Assembly: GCA_963677415.2 (NCBI GenBank)
Contig: CAXXFJ010000040.1
Location: forward strand, 62,001-126,000
DNA from: JAQUTK01 sp963677415
Lineage (GTDB): Bacteria > Bacteroidota > Bacteroidia > Bacteroidales > JAQUTK01
Length of the DNA stretch: 64,000 bases
Direction: 5' to 3'
The notes under the pieces: model-generated
Databases searched by the model: none
Seen by the model: the letters and a program-made list of their open reading frames with translations, nothing else
Told to the model about the DNA's origin: nothing
In this document: piece after piece, positions 1-8,402 of the stretch
Layout of the letters: every line of letters starts with the position of its first letter
Numbering within the stretch: the first letter of the stretch is position 1
Made by a program: the position numbers and the translations under genes

Positions 1-1
1 A

Positions 2-292
2 AGTGAAATTTCAAAGAAGCATGAGCTTAGCAGAAATCAAATTGATTATTGGATAAAAATTTATTCAATAGAGTCAGAAGCTCTATCTTTATCTCCTGAA
101 ACAATAGAAGATGTTATGGCACGGAAGAAATTAAATGAACCGGATGAGATTGCAAGATTGCAAGCTCGTATTAAGGATTTGGAGAAAGCTCTGGCCTTCT
201 CCGAGTTAGGAATTAAGGCTCGCGATATCATGATTGACTTAGCCGAGAAGCAGGAAAACATCCAAATAAGAAAAAAAGCTGGGGCCAGGTAG
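2..292 (+). CDS. IS3-family transposase OrfA, 3' part (5' end outside window)
   Basis: Reading in frame from base 2 gives an open frame with no start in the window, ending at TAG 290-292. The product is charged and helical, with a coiled-coil-like segment (IARLQARIKDLEKAL) of the leucine-zipper kind that follows the helix-turn-helix in IS3-family OrfA proteins. An A7 run at 271-277 sits just before the stop. In this frame it reads A AAA AAA, so a -1 slip would join the frame of OrfB, the usual way IS3 elements make OrfAB. The call rests mainly on this arrangement with OrfB, which is clear. Confidence 0.8.
   Translation, partial: SEISKKHELSRNQIDYWIKIYSIESEALSLSPETIEDVMARKKLNEPDEIARLQARIKDLEKALAFSELGIKARDIMIDLAEKQENIQIRKKAGAR
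268..280 (+). promoter_or_regulatory. Programmed -1 frameshift site of the IS3 element
   Basis: Seven adenines (271-277) stand in the OrfA frame as A AAA AAA followed by GCT, fitting the X XXY YYZ slippery pattern. OrfA stops 12 bases further on, and the -1 frame is open through the whole of OrfB. Frameshifting itself is inferred from family knowledge. Confidence 0.7.
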
Positions 293-1248
293 TCACGATA
301 CTGGTTGAGCAGCATGATACAAACGTAAAGGCTGCTTGCAGACTATTTGGCCATTGCCGTCAGGCTTACTACCAGTTGAAAACTGACTATGAGCAGGAAA
401 GCAAACATAACAGGGAGCTTTTGGATGCGGTAAAAGAAATCCGCGAGGAAGATCCGGGCATCGGTTGCTTCAAACTCTTCATCATGATCTGCTGCGTCTT
501 CGGGCAGGATCGTGTTCCCGGTCGCGACAATTTCTTCAAGTTGTTGCGACGCAACAAGCTGATGCTTAATCGTCCCAAGCCACGACATACGACAAATTCC
601 AATCATCGGTATCACAAATACAAGAACCGGATAAAGGATTTTGTACCTACCGGGCCCAATCAATTGTGGGTGAGTGATATCACATATATAAGCATGGATG
701 TTGGCTGTTGCTATTTGCACTTGATTACCGATGCGTACTCACATAAGATTATAGGATGGAAGCTGGCTGACACATTGAAGGCTGCCATCACACTGGATGC
801 CTTGAGTGATGCTATCAGCCAGACAGACCGGAATGACCTTACAGGTTTGATTCATCATTCTGACCGGGGAGTACAATACTGTTGTGATATTTATATTAAA
901 AAACTTAACGAGTATAACATCACGATCAGTATGACTGAGGAGTACAAGCCCACTGACAATGCAATTGCAGAACGGGTAAATGGTATCATAAAACAGGAAC
1001 GCATCTATTGTGACAGGCATTTTAAGAATATAGATCAGGCCCGGTCTGTTATTGGCCGGTATATTTCTTTTTACAATACCAGGAGGCCCCATATGAGCAT
1101 AGGGATGCTTACCCCGGAAGCTGCTCACCAACAGACTGGAGAACAAAAAAGAATGTGGAAAACAAAAGTTTATGCATCACGTAAGACTAACATGCAAAAT
1201 AATGATGTACTTTTGTCTACCCAGCAGCAAATCCAGGTGACGGTTTAA
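277..1248 (+). CDS. IS3-family transposase OrfB (DDE integrase), made by -1 frameshift
   Basis: The frame is open from before the slippery A7 run, so the natural product is probably the OrfAB fusion. The first in-frame ATG at 376 would lose the start of the OrfB region. The catalytic core is of rve/integrase type: a first Asp in WVSDITYI, a second Asp in HHSDRGVQY and the Glu in DNAIAERVNG, the DDE triad. An HTH_21-like segment (DPGIGCFKLF) lies near the N terminus. The end is in keeping with an intact C terminus. The left end of the element is outside the window and no right inverted repeat could be matched, so the element's borders are not defined. Confidence 0.9.
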   Translation, partial: SWGQVVTILVEQHDTNVKAACRLFGHCRQAYYQLKTDYEQESKHNRELLDAVKEIREEDPGIGCFKLFIMICCVFGQDRVPGRDNFFKLLRRNKLMLNRPKPRHTTNSNHRYHKYKNRIKDFVPTGPNQLWVSDITYISMDVGCCYLHLITDAYSHKIIGWKLADTLKAAITLDALSDAISQTDRNDLTGLIHHSDRGVQYCCDIYIKKLNEYNITISMTEEYKPTDNAIAERVNGIIKQERIYCDRHFKNIDQARSVIGRYISFYNTRRPHMSIGMLTPEAAHQQTGEQKRMWKTKVYASRKTNMQNNDVLLSTQQQIQVTV

Positions 1249-1264
1249 GGCATCAGACTGGTTA

Positions 1265-1299
1265 AAGAATGAATGGTGCATCGAGCACCATCCATTCTT
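1265..1299 (+). terminator. Hairpin after IS3 OrfB
   Basis: A 15-bp stem (1265-1279 with 1285-1299, one mismatch) closes on the loop ATCGA, 16 bases after the OrfB stop. No T run follows on the plus strand, so it may be a weak terminator or a structural part of the element's 3' end. Confidence 0.45.
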
Positions 1300-1482
1300 A
1301 CCCAACAGCAAGTCTGGTTCTGGCATATCCATCTGGTGTAAACGATTCTAGTATGGAAGTAGTGAAGGTGTCTAGACTTTCAGTATAAACTTTCTGATAT
1401 GTCTAGTTTCTCCGTTTAAAGGGAAAAAAAGTGTCTACCCAAATCAGTAAAAGTCAGCAGTAAAGATGTATTTCTTATCCTG

Positions 1483-1545
1483 TGCCACGAAATAGTTATA
1501 TTGCGGCACAGGACAGCTATATTGTGGCACGGGATAGCTGTCTCG
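1483..1545. repeat. Degenerate 21-bp tandem repeat, three units
   Basis: Three units of 21 bases can be aligned (1483-1503, 1504-1524, 1525-1545), sharing a GC-AC start and an A-AGCTATATTG-like core. Bases 1479-1488 and 1503-1512 also form an inverted pair (CCTGTGCCAC and GCGGCACAGG). A similar repeat with a 22-bp period lies at 61000-61065. Confidence 0.55.
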
Positions 1546-1589
1546 TGCTTCAATACGAACAATGTGTAGGGAAGCGATGACTTTTACAG

Positions 1590-1620
1590 GGTCTGTTCAA
1601 TAAACTGTGTCAGTAAGTAT
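1590..1620 (+). repeat. IS256 element, left terminal inverted repeat
   Basis: These 31 bases are the exact reverse complement of 2871-2901. Confidence 0.95.
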
Positions 1621-1622
1621 GA

Positions 1623-2834
1623 TTAATTGATATCCCATCTCTGTTCAAATATAATAATAAATTGTGCCATAATTTGCTTCCACCCTAAAATTGGTCTTAA
1701 GTTCTCAAATAATTTCATTTGCACCAAATAAAGTAACTTGATAAGTGCCTGATCATTCGTAAAAACACGTTTCGACTTAGTAACTTTACGAAGCTGACTG
1801 TTGAAACTTTCAATGATATTGGTTGTGTAAACCAGCTTTCTTATCATATCAGGGAATTCAAACATTTGAGACAACCTGTCCCAGTTTTCAAGCCATGATT
1901 TAATTATGTATGGATATTTCTTTGACCATTTTTCATCAAATCTGGCTAAAGCCTTTTCTGCCTGTTCTTTATCGTTTGCCTGATAAATTTCTCTTAAGGA
2001 ATCAACAACTGCTTTGCGGTCTTTACTGGCAACATATTTTAGTGAATTTCTTATTTGGTGAACAATGCACAACTGAACCTTAGTTTGTGGGAAGACAGCC
2101 TCGATAGCCTGAGCAAATCCTTTGAGATTATCAATACTGGCTAGCAATATATCCTGAACACCACGACGCTGGATATCATTAAGAACAGATAACCAAAAAC
2201 GGGCACTCTCAGCCTGGCCAATATACATGCCCAATAAATCTTTAATCCCGTCACGATTTAGACCTATCAAACAATATACTGCTTTGCTTTTTATGGCATT
2301 ATCTTCCCGGACTTTATAGTGAATAGCATCCATCCAGACAATGGGGTATACACTTTCTAAGGAACGGGTTTGCCACTGTTCTACCTCAGGAACAATTTTG
2401 TCTGTTATAGCTGTGATTGTAGCTGGAGACATGTTTAATTGATACATCTCGCTCAAATGATCACAAATGTCTGTATAGCTCATTCCTAAGGCATACAAAT
2501 TAATAATTTTACGATCCAGTCCTTCGCCAAGAGTTGTTTGCCGTTTAGGGAGCAGTTCCGGTTCAAAACTTCCATTCCTGTCTCTGGGAGTGGACACCTC
2601 TATGCTTCCATAATGAGTCTTTACTCTCTTTGAACTTAATCCGTTACGACGGTTGTTGGCTTGATGTGGTTCTGACAAATGACCGGCTAGCTCTCCTTGC
2701 AAACCCGCTTCCAGTAAACGTTTTAGAAGAGGGGCTAATATACCGTTCTCTCCTTCAAGGTTAACGCCTTGCTTCAATTTTAATAATGCTTCTTTCTCAA
2801 ATTCTTTGTAATCAAATTCTTCTGTATTGCTCAT
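1623..2834 (-). CDS. IS256-family (mutator-type) transposase
   Basis: This is a 403-residue DDE transposase that cuts and moves the surrounding element. The start chosen is the ATG giving MSNTEEFDYKEF, which lies inside the inverted repeats. A longer frame reaching 2945 would run through the right repeat and out of the element, so it is rejected. Family landmarks are WMDAIHYKVRED (first Asp), ASIDNLKGFAQAIEAVFP (second Asp) and TTNIIESFNSQLRK (Glu). Length and motifs are normal for the family, and there is no frameshift, so the gene looks intact and possibly active. Confidence 0.93.
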   Translation of the reverse strand: MSNTEEFDYKEFEKEALLKLKQGVNLEGENGILAPLLKRLLEAGLQGELAGHLSEPHQANNRRNGLSSKRVKTHYGSIEVSTPRDRNGSFEPELLPKRQTTLGEGLDRKIINLYALGMSYTDICDHLSEMYQLNMSPATITAITDKIVPEVEQWQTRSLESVYPIVWMDAIHYKVREDNAIKSKAVYCLIGLNRDGIKDLLGMYIGQAESARFWLSVLNDIQRRGVQDILLASIDNLKGFAQAIEAVFPQTKVQLCIVHQIRNSLKYVASKDRKAVVDSLREIYQANDKEQAEKALARFDEKWSKKYPYIIKSWLENWDRLSQMFEFPDMIRKLVYTTNIIESFNSQLRKVTKSKRVFTNDQALIKLLYLVQMKLFENLRPILGWKQIMAQFIIIFEQRWDIN

Positions 2835-2870
2835 AATAATGCTCTTTATGCGGTAAATATAATGATTTTT

Positions 2871-2901
2871 ATACTTACTGACACAGTTTATTGAACAGAC
2901 C
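2871..2901 (-). repeat. IS256 element, right terminal inverted repeat
   Basis: These 31 bases are the exact reverse complement of 1590-1620. The repeat sits 36 bases upstream of the transposase start. Confidence 0.95.
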
Positions 2902-2964
2902 TCTATCAGAGGGCAAAATATATCAAGCAAGAAATGGAATGCCAAATTGTTTAAAACAAATGCC

Positions 2965-2972
2965 TATCTTTG
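2965..2972 (+). promoter_or_regulatory. Probable promoter -7 box of menA
   Basis: TATCTTTG matches the Bacteroidota -7 consensus TAnnTTTG and lies 48 bases before the menA start, only 64 bases from the IS256 end. A TTG at 2947-2949 is a possible -33 element but the spacing is short. Confidence 0.5.
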
Positions 2973-3019
2973 CAGCTCATTAAAAATAGAGAGTCATAAA
3001 TTATTAAGTATTTATTGTC

Positions 3020-3919
3020 ATGAGCCACTCCGTAAAGAACTGGGTATTACTTACCAGACCATGGTCGTTTCCTGCTTCAGCAATGCCTGCTGTCGTTGCC
3101 ATCTCCTATCTGTTTTTCAAACAATCTGAGTTTATTAATATCAATTGGTACTATGGTTTGTTGGCAGTATTGGGAGCTGTTATTTTTCAGGCCAGCGGCA
3201 ATTCAACCAGTGATTATTTCGACTTTAAATATAATGTAGATACCAAAGAATCGTTGGGCACAAACCGCTTGTTGGTTGATGGGATATTCCCTGCTGTTTA
3301 TGCTTTACGGCTTGGACTTATTCTACTGATGATAGGTTCACTCCTTGGTGTGTTCCTTATGCTTCATTCCGGTTGGAATTTAGCTTGGATCGGGGCCATA
3401 GGAGTATTGGGGGCATTTTTTTACTGTAAGCTGAAGTATATCGCTTTAGGCGATTTGCTTATTTTTATCATTTATGGTCCGCTCATCGGATTGGGAACTG
3501 CGTTTGTAATGACCGGTGAACTTATCTGGACTGTCGTGCTTATTACAATTCCAGTGGCTTTTTTGGTGGTAAACATATTACATGCCAATAATACCCGTGA
3601 TATCCGTGATGATAGAAAAGCGAATATCAAGACTCAGGCCATTCTACTTGGAGAGAAAGGTTCCATAATACAGTATATTGTATTGGCGATAGGCGCTTAT
3701 ATTGGTGTCGCTTTTCTGGTTGCTTTCGGTTTGTTTCACCCTTTGACTTTGTCTGTTTGTATTACAATGCCTATCACTCTGAAAAATATCAAACAGATGC
3801 GAACAGCCAAAATTGATAAGCCCGAACTGATAAATAACCTTGATGAGAATTCGGCTAAACTGGTAATGGCATTCAGTATGATACTTTCTTTGTCAAACTT
3901 CGCAGCAGTATGGCTATGA
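3020..3919 (+). CDS. menA: 1,4-dihydroxy-2-naphthoate polyprenyltransferase
   Basis: The protein (299 residues) is an inner-membrane UbiA-superfamily prenyltransferase. MenA attaches the polyprenyl tail to 1,4-dihydroxy-2-naphthoate in menaquinone synthesis. The two Asp-rich motifs that bind the Mg-diphosphate are visible: NSTSDYFDFKYNVDT (residues 61-75) and NNTRDIRDDRK (190-200). The rest is about eight or nine hydrophobic segments. The family assignment is strong. The naphthoate substrate is inferred from the motif style and from menaquinone being the usual Bacteroidales quinone. The 3' end overlaps the CPBP gene by 10 bases, so the two are translationally coupled. Confidence 0.85.
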   Translation: MSHSVKNWVLLTRPWSFPASAMPAVVAISYLFFKQSEFININWYYGLLAVLGAVIFQASGNSTSDYFDFKYNVDTKESLGTNRLLVDGIFPAVYALRLGLILLMIGSLLGVFLMLHSGWNLAWIGAIGVLGAFFYCKLKYIALGDLLIFIIYGPLIGLGTAFVMTGELIWTVVLITIPVAFLVVNILHANNTRDIRDDRKANIKTQAILLGEKGSIIQYIVLAIGAYIGVAFLVAFGLFHPLTLSVCITMPITLKNIKQMRTAKIDKPELINNLDENSAKLVMAFSMILSLSNFAAVWL

Positions 3920-4530
3920 AAAAAATAATTATCCCTTTCATTGTAGCAGCCGTACTTTGGTTCGTGATGTTTTCACCATGGACAAAGGAACACGTGAACT
4001 TTTGGGTGACCATGGGATTTGCCGCAGCTACACTTACAGCGATGAGTGCATTTATGGGTGATAACTTCAAAAAGCAGTTCTCACTATCTGCAAAAGATAT
4101 CTTGATCGGGATTGTTTCAGCTGCCGTACTTTATATCATTTTCTTCCTGGGTAACTTCTTTTCCTCTCTTATCTTTGACTTTGCCAAAGACCAGATAGGG
4201 AATATCTACCAAATGAAAGAGGGTGAAAATCCGTTGTATCTGAGTTTGCTGCTTGTACTGTTGGTCGGTCCGGCAGAAGAAATCTTCTGGCGAGGATACA
4301 TTCAACGTACTTTAATCGGCAAATATGGTGAATGGACAGCTTTGGTTGCAACGACTCTTATTTATTCGTTGGTACATGTGTGGTCGTTCAACTTTATGCT
4401 GATTATGGCCGCCATGGTTTGCGGAGCATTCTGGGGCTTACTTTATAAATACAATAAGAACTTAGTCACAATTATCGTGTCGCATGCAGTGTGGGATGTA
4501 TGCGTGTTCATTCTATTTCCGATTGCATAA
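3910..4530 (+). CDS. CPBP-family intramembrane glutamic endopeptidase
   Basis: This 206-residue multi-pass membrane protein carries the CPBP/Abi (Rce1-like) motifs: EEIFWRGY (Glu123, Glu124, Arg128), a His near residue 156 in LVHVW, and SHAVWD (His192, Asp196). Rce1-type enzymes trim prenylated proteins in eukaryotes; bacterial relatives have varied or unknown targets. It overlaps menA by 10 bases, so co-expression is expected, but a functional link to quinone synthesis is not shown. A convergent gene ends on the very next base (4531). Confidence 0.82.
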   Translation: MAMKKIIIPFIVAAVLWFVMFSPWTKEHVNFWVTMGFAAATLTAMSAFMGDNFKKQFSLSAKDILIGIVSAAVLYIIFFLGNFFSSLIFDFAKDQIGNIYQMKEGENPLYLSLLLVLLVGPAEEIFWRGYIQRTLIGKYGEWTALVATTLIYSLVHVWSFNFMLIMAAMVCGAFWGLLYKYNKNLVTIIVSHAVWDVCVFILFPIA

Positions 4531-6627
4531 TTACTTTTTCCAGATATACCTGTAATTAAATCTTCTGTTGGGGGCCGTGTCGCCATTGGTACATAGCGAA
4601 ATAGGATCTACCAGATCAGAAGCATTGTCGCTCCACTTAAAGTCAAAGGTACATGCATCTTTTGTCAAAGCCAATAGGTTGCGGGCAACTGCCAGCTCTA
4701 TCCTGTTGCCAGAATATCTGTAATTCAGGGTAGCTACTTCAACCCAAGGATGGTCTGTATTTACTGCATCATAGCGCATCAAGGTGGTGCTTACTTGACT
4801 CTTCACGCTCTTATTGATCACATAGTCATATCCAAACCAGCCGGTTTGCGGATTATTATCTGCATCAATCAGCAGCAGCATCCAATTAGCGTCCGAATAG
4901 GAAGTGAGTGCTTCTGCAGTCTCCGCAAAAAAGTAAAGATTCTTTTTATCAACTGCAACTTTACAGGTTACAATGTCATTCCTGCCGGAAGTGTTCGTAT
5001 AATGCAGACCGCCATAGCCATTGTGGTCACGGTGAATGACATCTCCCCTGGTATCACGGTACTCAGTGGGCACCTTGTCCCACTCTTCAAACGAACCATC
5101 AAGTTTGATTTTTGTATACCCTTTTTGTTCGGCAATCGGACGAATACCTTTGTAACGGCGGATGTTTTGTGCCATCTGCATATAATAGTTATCGGTATAG
5201 CCACCTTTCATCGGATGAATACCCCGATTGAACTCAGAATTATATTGGTCTACAAAGAAAAACGAATTGTCACGTCCGAGCCAGGGAGTCGTTTTACCAC
5301 CATCGGGCTGATATTTGCCGGCTGTCCACTCATTCCAGTCGTTGATGTACAAAAACTCAGGATTGGCTTCAAGTGCTTCGTTCCATCGTTCCTGAAAATA
5401 GATGCCATACCCTTCCGGATGTTCCACAGTCTTGCCCAACCAGGGCACGTAGGCTGGTTCAGGCAAATCGTATTCATTCAGTTTCGGCTCTCCATCCTTT
5501 CTTGACCAGGATTTGCCAACACCCATATTTTCAGAAGTCATCGTAACAGGATGTTGCGCTGTTGTAACAGCTGCTTCCTCGCGCTTCCCTTTGTGTGTAG
5601 AAAGCAGCTCTTCCGGTTTCATTGATTTTACTTTCTGATCGGCCATGCTGTAGCCAAAACTCCAGTTATCTTCTGTGCCTACATAGCGTTTGCCTGCCCA
5701 CTCGTAATATCCCCACCACATGGTGCGAAGGGTGAAAAAGGTTTTCACCTCACGGGTATAGTCTTTATAGTTTTCTTCTGTATAATCGGGATCACCGTAG
5801 TGTGGATGATTTGGATCCGTTTTAGCCAATGGGGCATAATGCGGATTCGGGTTTGTTACTCCTCCACCATTTGCATCCACAGAAGGATTGCCATTGTAAA
5901 GCAATAGCGGCTTTCCATCCCAGTAAAACCATAGGTCTTTGTATTTCTCTTCTTTAAATATCCGGTCATACAGATCCTGAACCACGGTAATGACAGGACC
6001 ATTGAATGCCCAGAAACAGAATTGAGGCACTTTGTTGCCTTCGGCTTTCATCTTTTGCATGGTACTAAAAAGAACTTCCCATTCATCCCAATACCTTACT
6101 GCATTGGTCACATCCATCACCAGTACATCGACATCGGCATCGGCTAGCATGGACATATCCTTACGAATCACGTATTCGTCCTGACTGAGAAAATAGCCCA
6201 TCTCAGGCTCTCCCCAATGATAGGAACTTTCGGTCCAAAGTGGATTTTTGGCATCCATTCGTGCTTTGGGATCCTTTTGCAGAACTTTTGTCACATCTGC
6301 TGCATACGGACTTTTGAAATTTGAATAATGGTCTTGTGTATGCCAGGTGATGTAAAAGATCCCAACAATGCGTCGTTGATCCTGTTTCACTGCTCCAACC
6401 TCTGAGAAGCCGGGCATAGAACGGCCAAGTGCATCATTGGCAACCCAGGTATCCGGAAAGATATCCCTGAATTCTTTTGCCGAAGAAAGAGAATCTTGCT
6501 TTGTACGTACCGATGATTCTGTTTGCGTCAAGTGATTCTGAAGTTCTTTGGAGTAGCACGTGGCAGTATTAAATCCAATCACTACGGCTATAGCGGCTGC
6601 CAAACTGAACAAAGTTGCTGTTTTCAT
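4531..6627 (-). CDS. Secreted TIM-barrel glycosidase-like protein with C-terminal CBM9-like domain
   Basis: The product is 698 residues with an N-terminal signal peptide (hydrophobic stretch about residues 5-24). The main part, about residues 75-480, looks like a (beta/alpha)8 glycoside hydrolase of the GH71/GH99-like type: it opens with IVGIFYITWHTQ, continues with DVDVLVMDVTNA, FCFWAFNG and GKPLLLYNG, and has FLYINDWNEWTAG late, where such barrels often carry an acidic residue. From about residue 510, IKLDGSFEEWDKVP starts a beta-sandwich like CBM9/DOMON domains. No exact family or substrate could be named. It starts 24 bases after the GH20 gene, so the two probably form an operon for breaking down an amino-sugar-containing glycan. 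Confidence 0.65.
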   Translation of the reverse strand: MKTATLFSLAAAIAVVIGFNTATCYSKELQNHLTQTESSVRTKQDSLSSAKEFRDIFPDTWVANDALGRSMPGFSEVGAVKQDQRRIVGIFYITWHTQDHYSNFKSPYAADVTKVLQKDPKARMDAKNPLWTESSYHWGEPEMGYFLSQDEYVIRKDMSMLADADVDVLVMDVTNAVRYWDEWEVLFSTMQKMKAEGNKVPQFCFWAFNGPVITVVQDLYDRIFKEEKYKDLWFYWDGKPLLLYNGNPSVDANGGGVTNPNPHYAPLAKTDPNHPHYGDPDYTEENYKDYTREVKTFFTLRTMWWGYYEWAGKRYVGTEDNWSFGYSMADQKVKSMKPEELLSTHKGKREEAAVTTAQHPVTMTSENMGVGKSWSRKDGEPKLNEYDLPEPAYVPWLGKTVEHPEGYGIYFQERWNEALEANPEFLYINDWNEWTAGKYQPDGGKTTPWLGRDNSFFFVDQYNSEFNRGIHPMKGGYTDNYYMQMAQNIRRYKGIRPIAEQKGYTKIKLDGSFEEWDKVPTEYRDTRGDVIHRDHNGYGGLHYTNTSGRNDIVTCKVAVDKKNLYFFAETAEALTSYSDANWMLLLIDADNNPQTGWFGYDYVINKSVKSQVSTTLMRYDAVNTDHPWVEVATLNYRYSGNRIELAVARNLLALTKDACTFDFKWSDNASDLVDPISLCTNGDTAPNRRFNYRYIWKK

Positions 6628-6651
6628 TGTTTAGATCTTTTTAATTCAATA

Positions 6652-8271
6652 TTAATACTTATCCAGCTGCGTCTTAAGATATCCTTTCTCTTTCCATATC
6701 TCTTCTATCTTTTTGAATCTCTCTCTGAAATCAGCATAGTTCTTCGTTTCGTATGGTGTCCATCCACACTCAGCAAGAGCAGCTATTCGAGGAAAAGTCT
6801 GATAATAGAGTCTGTCTGTATTAGGAGTTGATTCACCCCACATCTGACACCCAAAGCCATAAATTTTAGCTTGATCTTTTGAGGAGACTCCTTCGGGAAT
6901 AGGATTAAACGAATATGCTTTCTCGAAAGAGATCCCATCATACGGATAATCCAGATACGTGAACAAACGATTGGAATTGACAACATCATAGCCTTTTGCA
7001 ATAGCTTTATTCACCAGACTAATCTCCCCATCCCAAAACTGAACAATGGTGCCTGGTGCCAGCTTCTCTGACTGACTTGCTTGCATATTTGCTTCTCCCC
7101 GGATATTATCGCCGGTAATCTCATTCCAACCAATCATCCGGCAGCCCTTGGATGCCAGATATCCAGACAACCGGTTATTGGCATAAAGTTGCAAATCCGA
7201 ATAGGTCGGGATCTTGTTTTGTTTCATGAAACTCGTAACCTCCTCTGAATTTTGCCAATGTGAGTAATTAGCCTCATCTCCACCAATATGAATAATCTTT
7301 GAAGGGAACAATTGAATGACTTCATTAAGCACATTATGAATGAAAGCTTCCACTTTCGGATCTGTCACATTGTAAAGATCTCCCCATACGGCCTTATTCT
7401 CTTTACGGCTTGAGGAACCCAACCACGGATAGGCAGCGATGGAAGCCGAAGCATGACCGGGAACTTCAATCTCCGGGATTATTTTTATGCCACGGTCATC
7501 GGCATATTTTACGACCTCACGGATTTCATCCTGTGTGTAATACATCTTACGATTGGGATAGGTACTGTCCCATTGTTGCGGAGTGAGATTGGGTGTTGTA
7601 TAATCCCGTTTCGACCCCACAGATGTCAGTTCGGGATACTTCTTTATCTCGATTCTCCATCCCGGATCATCTACCAAATGCCAGTGGAATGTGTTCATCT
7701 TCAAACGTGCCATCTCATCCAACAAGCCTTTCACAACCTGCATTCCTTGAAAATGACGACTTTCATCCAGCATGAAAGCACGCCAGGGAAAACAGGGGGA
7801 ATCTTCAATGAGACATTCAGGAAAGAAAGTTTTATCTCCAGACATTTGAGGTAGCTGGCGGAAAGATTGTAAACCATACAGTAGCCCATCTTTTGAGCTA
7901 GCTGTAATAATCACTTTAATATTGCTACCGGAAGGCATTGAATTAAGCTGGTATGATTCACTGCTTCCCGGATAATTTTTGTTCAATTTTACAACGAGAA
8001 GAGCTTTCTTTTCATTTCCTTCAAAACGTGAATGAATACCCGATTCTTCCAGAATAGATGAGACATAATCGCGATTCAGTTTTGCCTTTTTATCAAGATA
8101 TACTGAGATGGTTCGGTTATCTAATGAGAAGCTTGAATGTGTAGTTTGAATATTCTTTGGAAGAGGGATAATGGAAAGTCCATTGTTTTGCGCACTCAAC
8201 GTCATGGACATACATAAAGTAATACATAAAGCGATAGTAATGTACTTTATAACAGATACTTTTGTTTTCAT
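6652..8271 (-). CDS. GH20 beta-N-acetylhexosaminidase, secreted
   Basis: A 539-residue exported enzyme. The signal peptide ends around SAQ (residues 26-28). An N-terminal GH20b domain (about 30-150) precedes the GH20 barrel, which opens with FPWRAFMLDESRHF and carries HIGGDEANYSHW near residue 328; its Asp-Glu pair is the catalytic pair of substrate-assisted hexosaminidases. WHLVDDPGWRIEI and the late Trp motif FGCQMWGE are also typical. It would remove terminal GlcNAc or GalNAc from glycans in the periplasm or outside. A well-formed promoter lies upstream, and the TIM-barrel/CBM9-like gene follows 24 bases downstream. Confidence 0.92.
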   Translation of the reverse strand: MKTKVSVIKYITIALCITLCMSMTLSAQNNGLSIIPLPKNIQTTHSSFSLDNRTISVYLDKKAKLNRDYVSSILEESGIHSRFEGNEKKALLVVKLNKNYPGSSESYQLNSMPSGSNIKVIITASSKDGLLYGLQSFRQLPQMSGDKTFFPECLIEDSPCFPWRAFMLDESRHFQGMQVVKGLLDEMARLKMNTFHWHLVDDPGWRIEIKKYPELTSVGSKRDYTTPNLTPQQWDSTYPNRKMYYTQDEIREVVKYADDRGIKIIPEIEVPGHASASIAAYPWLGSSSRKENKAVWGDLYNVTDPKVEAFIHNVLNEVIQLFPSKIIHIGGDEANYSHWQNSEEVTSFMKQNKIPTYSDLQLYANNRLSGYLASKGCRMIGWNEITGDNIRGEANMQASQSEKLAPGTIVQFWDGEISLVNKAIAKGYDVVNSNRLFTYLDYPYDGISFEKAYSFNPIPEGVSSKDQAKIYGFGCQMWGESTPNTDRLYYQTFPRIAALAECGWTPYETKNYADFRERFKKIEEIWKEKGYLKTQLDKY

Positions 8272-8297
8272 GAAATAATATCTTATTGGTTATGGCA

Positions 8298-8328
8298 CAA
8301 AGATATACTTCTGTTTTTTGGAAACAAG
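8298..8328 (-). promoter_or_regulatory. Promoter of the GH20 operon
   Basis: Read on the minus strand this is CTTG, 19 bases, then TATCTTTG (8298-8305), a near-perfect Bacteroidota housekeeping promoter. The start codon follows 26 bases downstream of the -7 box. Confidence 0.65.
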
Positions 8329-8402
8329 TATAAATATTGATCGTAATTGTTTCAGTTTTGATAATTGGCACAAACACGAGTCTCAAAAGAGAGAATCCTT
8401 TA

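Larger units (their letters stand above)
1249..1589. other. Non-coding gap between IS3 OrfB and the IS256 element
   Basis: No convincing coding frame is seen. The gap holds the hairpin after OrfB, a motif TGTCTA occurring three times (near 1369, 1398 and 1431) that may belong to the IS3 right end, and the 21-bp tandem repeat at 1483-1545. Confidence 0.5.
1590..2901 (-). mobile_element. Complete IS256-family insertion sequence
   Basis: The element is bounded by a perfect 31-bp inverted repeat, 1590-1620 and 2871-2901, beginning GGTCTGTTCAATAAACTGTG. One transposase gene fills the inside on the minus strand. IS256-family elements usually make 8-9 bp target duplications. The flanks here (TTTTACAG left, TCTATCAG right) match at only 5 of 8 positions, so no duplication is seen. 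Confidence 0.9.

Noticed and set aside
1483..1545. Possible CRISPR array
   Set aside because: The units are contiguous 21-mers with no unique spacers, and no cas genes are present.
2835..2945. N-terminal extension of the IS256 transposase
   Set aside because: It would read through the terminal inverted repeat and start outside the element.
4750..5505. 251-codon open frame on the plus strand
   Set aside because: It is the antisense shadow of the secreted TIM-barrel gene, with no domain or promoter of its own.
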